Below are positions 5,162-6,068 of a stretch of DNA of 6,068 nt, in pieces; within the stretch, counting starts at the first letter, position 1, and every line of letters starts with the position of its first letter. The stretch comes from Bacillota bacterium (GTDB taxonomy: Bacteria > Bacillota > Clostridia > Christensenellales > Aristaeellaceae): assembly GCA_023391725.1 (NCBI GenBank), contig JAEWAH010000242.1:1-6068 (forward strand). The letters are read 5' to 3'. Made by a program: the position numbers and the translations under genes. Below the pieces are notes generated by a model that was not told the DNA's origin, did no database searches, and worked only from the letters and a program-made list of their open reading frames with translations.

Positions 5162-5429
5162 CCGGCGCGCCTAAATTTGCATCTTCCCGGCCCTGACCGG
5201 CGGCGGCGTGCGCAAACTCCCATGCAAGCACCGCGTTCTGGTAAATAGCCAGCGCCGCCGGGTCTACTCCCGTCAGTCTGTTTCTTTCGGCGATGGTAAA
5301 AGGGGAAGCCGGGGGCGTGGTGGAGCCCGACATCTGTGTGTAGGGTGCGGAGGATTGGCTCTCATTCTCCCGTGGGTCGTAGCACAGCAGCCGCTCCAAT
5401 TCTTCCTCGCTCATGAAAGGCCTGGGCAT
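5055..5429 (-). CDS. N-terminal part of the toxin-like protein (frameshifted)
   Basis: The frame starts MPRPFMSEEELERLLCYD and is well initiated: AGGAGG (5439-5444) lies nine bases before the ATG at 5429. It has no signal peptide or membrane segment. After a Ser/Thr/Pro-rich stretch (25-44) comes a helical segment, FTIAERNRLTGVDPAALAIYQNAVLAWEFAHAAAGQG, then ANLGAPDAFAGTAKSFDPGEAG, after which the sequence becomes implausible (GRISSMAQIRKQSLRQS) until the stop at 5055. The alternative frame one base on gives APPAGSAQWHKFGNN over the same DNA and continues into the toxin-like domain. I infer an ancestral protein of roughly 255 residues over 4655-5429. The family of this part is not recognised. 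It is GC-rich (41 of 60 at 5161-5220), unlike the AT-rich tip. As it stands it would make a truncated protein of about 124 residues. Confidence 0.6.
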   Translation of the reverse strand: MPRPFMSEEELERLLCYDPRENESQSSAPYTQMSGSTTPPASPFTIAERNRLTGVDPAALAIYQNAVLAWEFAHAAAGQGREDANLGAPDAFAGTAKSFDPGEAGTSGRISSMAQIRKQSLRQS

Positions 5430-5438
5430 GACTTCATT

Positions 5439-5444
5439 CCTCCT
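5439..5444 (-). promoter_or_regulatory. Ribosome binding site for the toxin-like protein
   Basis: The minus strand reads AGGAGG nine bases before the ATG at 5429. This supports starting there, not at the in-frame ATG at 5480, which has no such site. The rest of 5430-5548, between this gene and the leucine-rich-repeat gene, holds an AT-rich patch around 5490-5510 (TATAGGATAAT on the minus strand) that could be a -10 region, but no matching -35 is seen. Confidence 0.6.
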
Positions 5445-5548
5445 GTGCCGGGAAGCTAAACCGTGGCGCTTCCTTTGCATCCAAGAGGATTATCCTATAT
5501 TTTCCTAGAAATTTCTCCCTGATGTAAAGGGACATGCGCGGCGGCCAC

Positions 5549-6068
5549 TTATGGTTCCTCGATCACCACTTGAAACCCCTCCTGCCTGGCGAACTCCGCC
5601 GCCCAGCTTCCCTTGGGGGCATGAACAGTCGGGCCGCGCCACCCGTCTTCAGCCGAGTCGTCCGGGCCGTAGCTATAAAACAATTCCCATTCCGTAAGCG
5701 ATGCGGGCAGGTACAGGTCGCTGATGGGAATCGTCTCAACGGCCAGCGGCCCAATAAACTCCACCCCTTCGGGGATGCGCAATTCCCCCGTAAGCCCCGA
5801 CCAGGCGAAAGCCCCGTGGTCGATACGCTTCAGACTGGAGGGAAGCTCTATGCTTTTAAGATTATCGCAGCTTGAAGCGCCTTCCTGGATAGTGGTCAGT
5901 GTATTAGGGAACACAACGCTTTCCAGTGCCTCGCATCCGCCAAATACGTTCCACCCGATGGTTTCAAGCCCCTCAGGGAATATGACATGCTGGATGCGGC
6001 TCGTTTCCGGGAAGGCGTAGTCCTCGATGGTCATCGTTCCTTCAGGGACGATGTAGGTTTCTTCCGGC
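5549..6068 (-). CDS. BspA-like leucine-rich-repeat protein, C-terminal part
   Basis: The frame is open to the window edge, so the gene starts outside it; 172 residues are visible, running from PEETYIVPEGTMTIEDYAF to QVVIEEP and the TAA at 5549. An internal ATG at 6034 is within a repeat and is unlikely to be the real start. Three to four BspA/LRR_5-type units of about 22-24 residues are seen with the pattern L..I.lP..l..I...aF: IQHVIFPEGLETIGWNVFGG, LESVVFPNTLTTIQEGA, LKSIELPSSLKRIDHGAF, LRIPEGVEFIGPLAV. A final degenerate unit (YLPASLTEWELF) and a cap resembling other BspA ends (VHAPKGSWAAEFARQEGF) close the protein. Such repeats usually mediate surface or protein-protein contacts. No C-terminal anchor is present, and the N-terminus that would show secretion is missing. 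A link to the downstream toxin gene, 119 bases away on the same strand, is possible but unproven. Confidence 0.85.
   Translation of the reverse strand, partial: PEETYIVPEGTMTIEDYAFPETSRIQHVIFPEGLETIGWNVFGGCEALESVVFPNTLTTIQEGASSCDNLKSIELPSSLKRIDHGAFAWSGLTGELRIPEGVEFIGPLAVETIPISDLYLPASLTEWELFYSYGPDDSAEDGWRGPTVHAPKGSWAAEFARQEGFQVVIEEP

Noticed and set aside
4655..5429. Full RHS protein
   Set aside because: No YD repeats or RHS core are present; the inferred protein is only about 255 residues, so only the toxin-like tip resembles RHS proteins.

Overview
The window looks like chromosome of a moderately GC-rich anaerobic Firmicute of the Clostridia, probably a gut Oscillospiraceae/Ruminococcaceae-type bacterium. 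This rests on the clostridial look of the leuD-leuB pair, strong AGGAGG-type ribosome binding sites, a Firmicutes-prophage style endolysin and holin, and a BspA-like leucine-rich-repeat protein. No taxonomic marker such as rRNA is present, so the placement is inference.

Layout. Positions 1-261 hold a paired inverted repeat (7-120) and a leader with competing hairpins. leuD (262-747) and leuB (744-1811) follow on the plus strand, overlapping by ATGA; they encode the isopropylmalate isomerase small subunit and 3-isopropylmalate dehydrogenase of leucine synthesis. leuC and leuA are not in view. Positions 1812-2030 hold a strongly structured stretch (1827-1936) and a clear intrinsic terminator (1976-2000). 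Everything beyond that is on the minus strand and converges on leuB.

Read in its own direction (from 6068 down to 2086), the minus-strand block contains: the end of a leucine-rich-repeat protein; a GC-rich small protein whose reading frame runs into an AT-rich, polymorphic-toxin-like C-terminal domain through an apparent frameshift; two small acidic proteins that look like immunity proteins; a minus-strand terminator; a cell-wall hydrolase (endolysin); a one-TM coiled-coil protein coupled to it; a second copy of the paired inverted repeat; and a small holin. No phage structural, replication or integration genes are visible, so the lysis genes are either the edge of a prophage outside the window or a stand-alone cassette.

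The most interesting points are the BIME-like paired repeats, whose arms differ between loci but stay perfectly complementary within each locus; the frame break exactly at the GC-rich/AT-rich junction of the toxin-like gene; and a signal-peptide-less toxin/immunity module next to an endolysin-holin cassette, which suggests (but does not prove) lysis-type toxin release. Functions of the two immunity-like proteins and of the N-terminal half of the toxin-like protein are not recognised.
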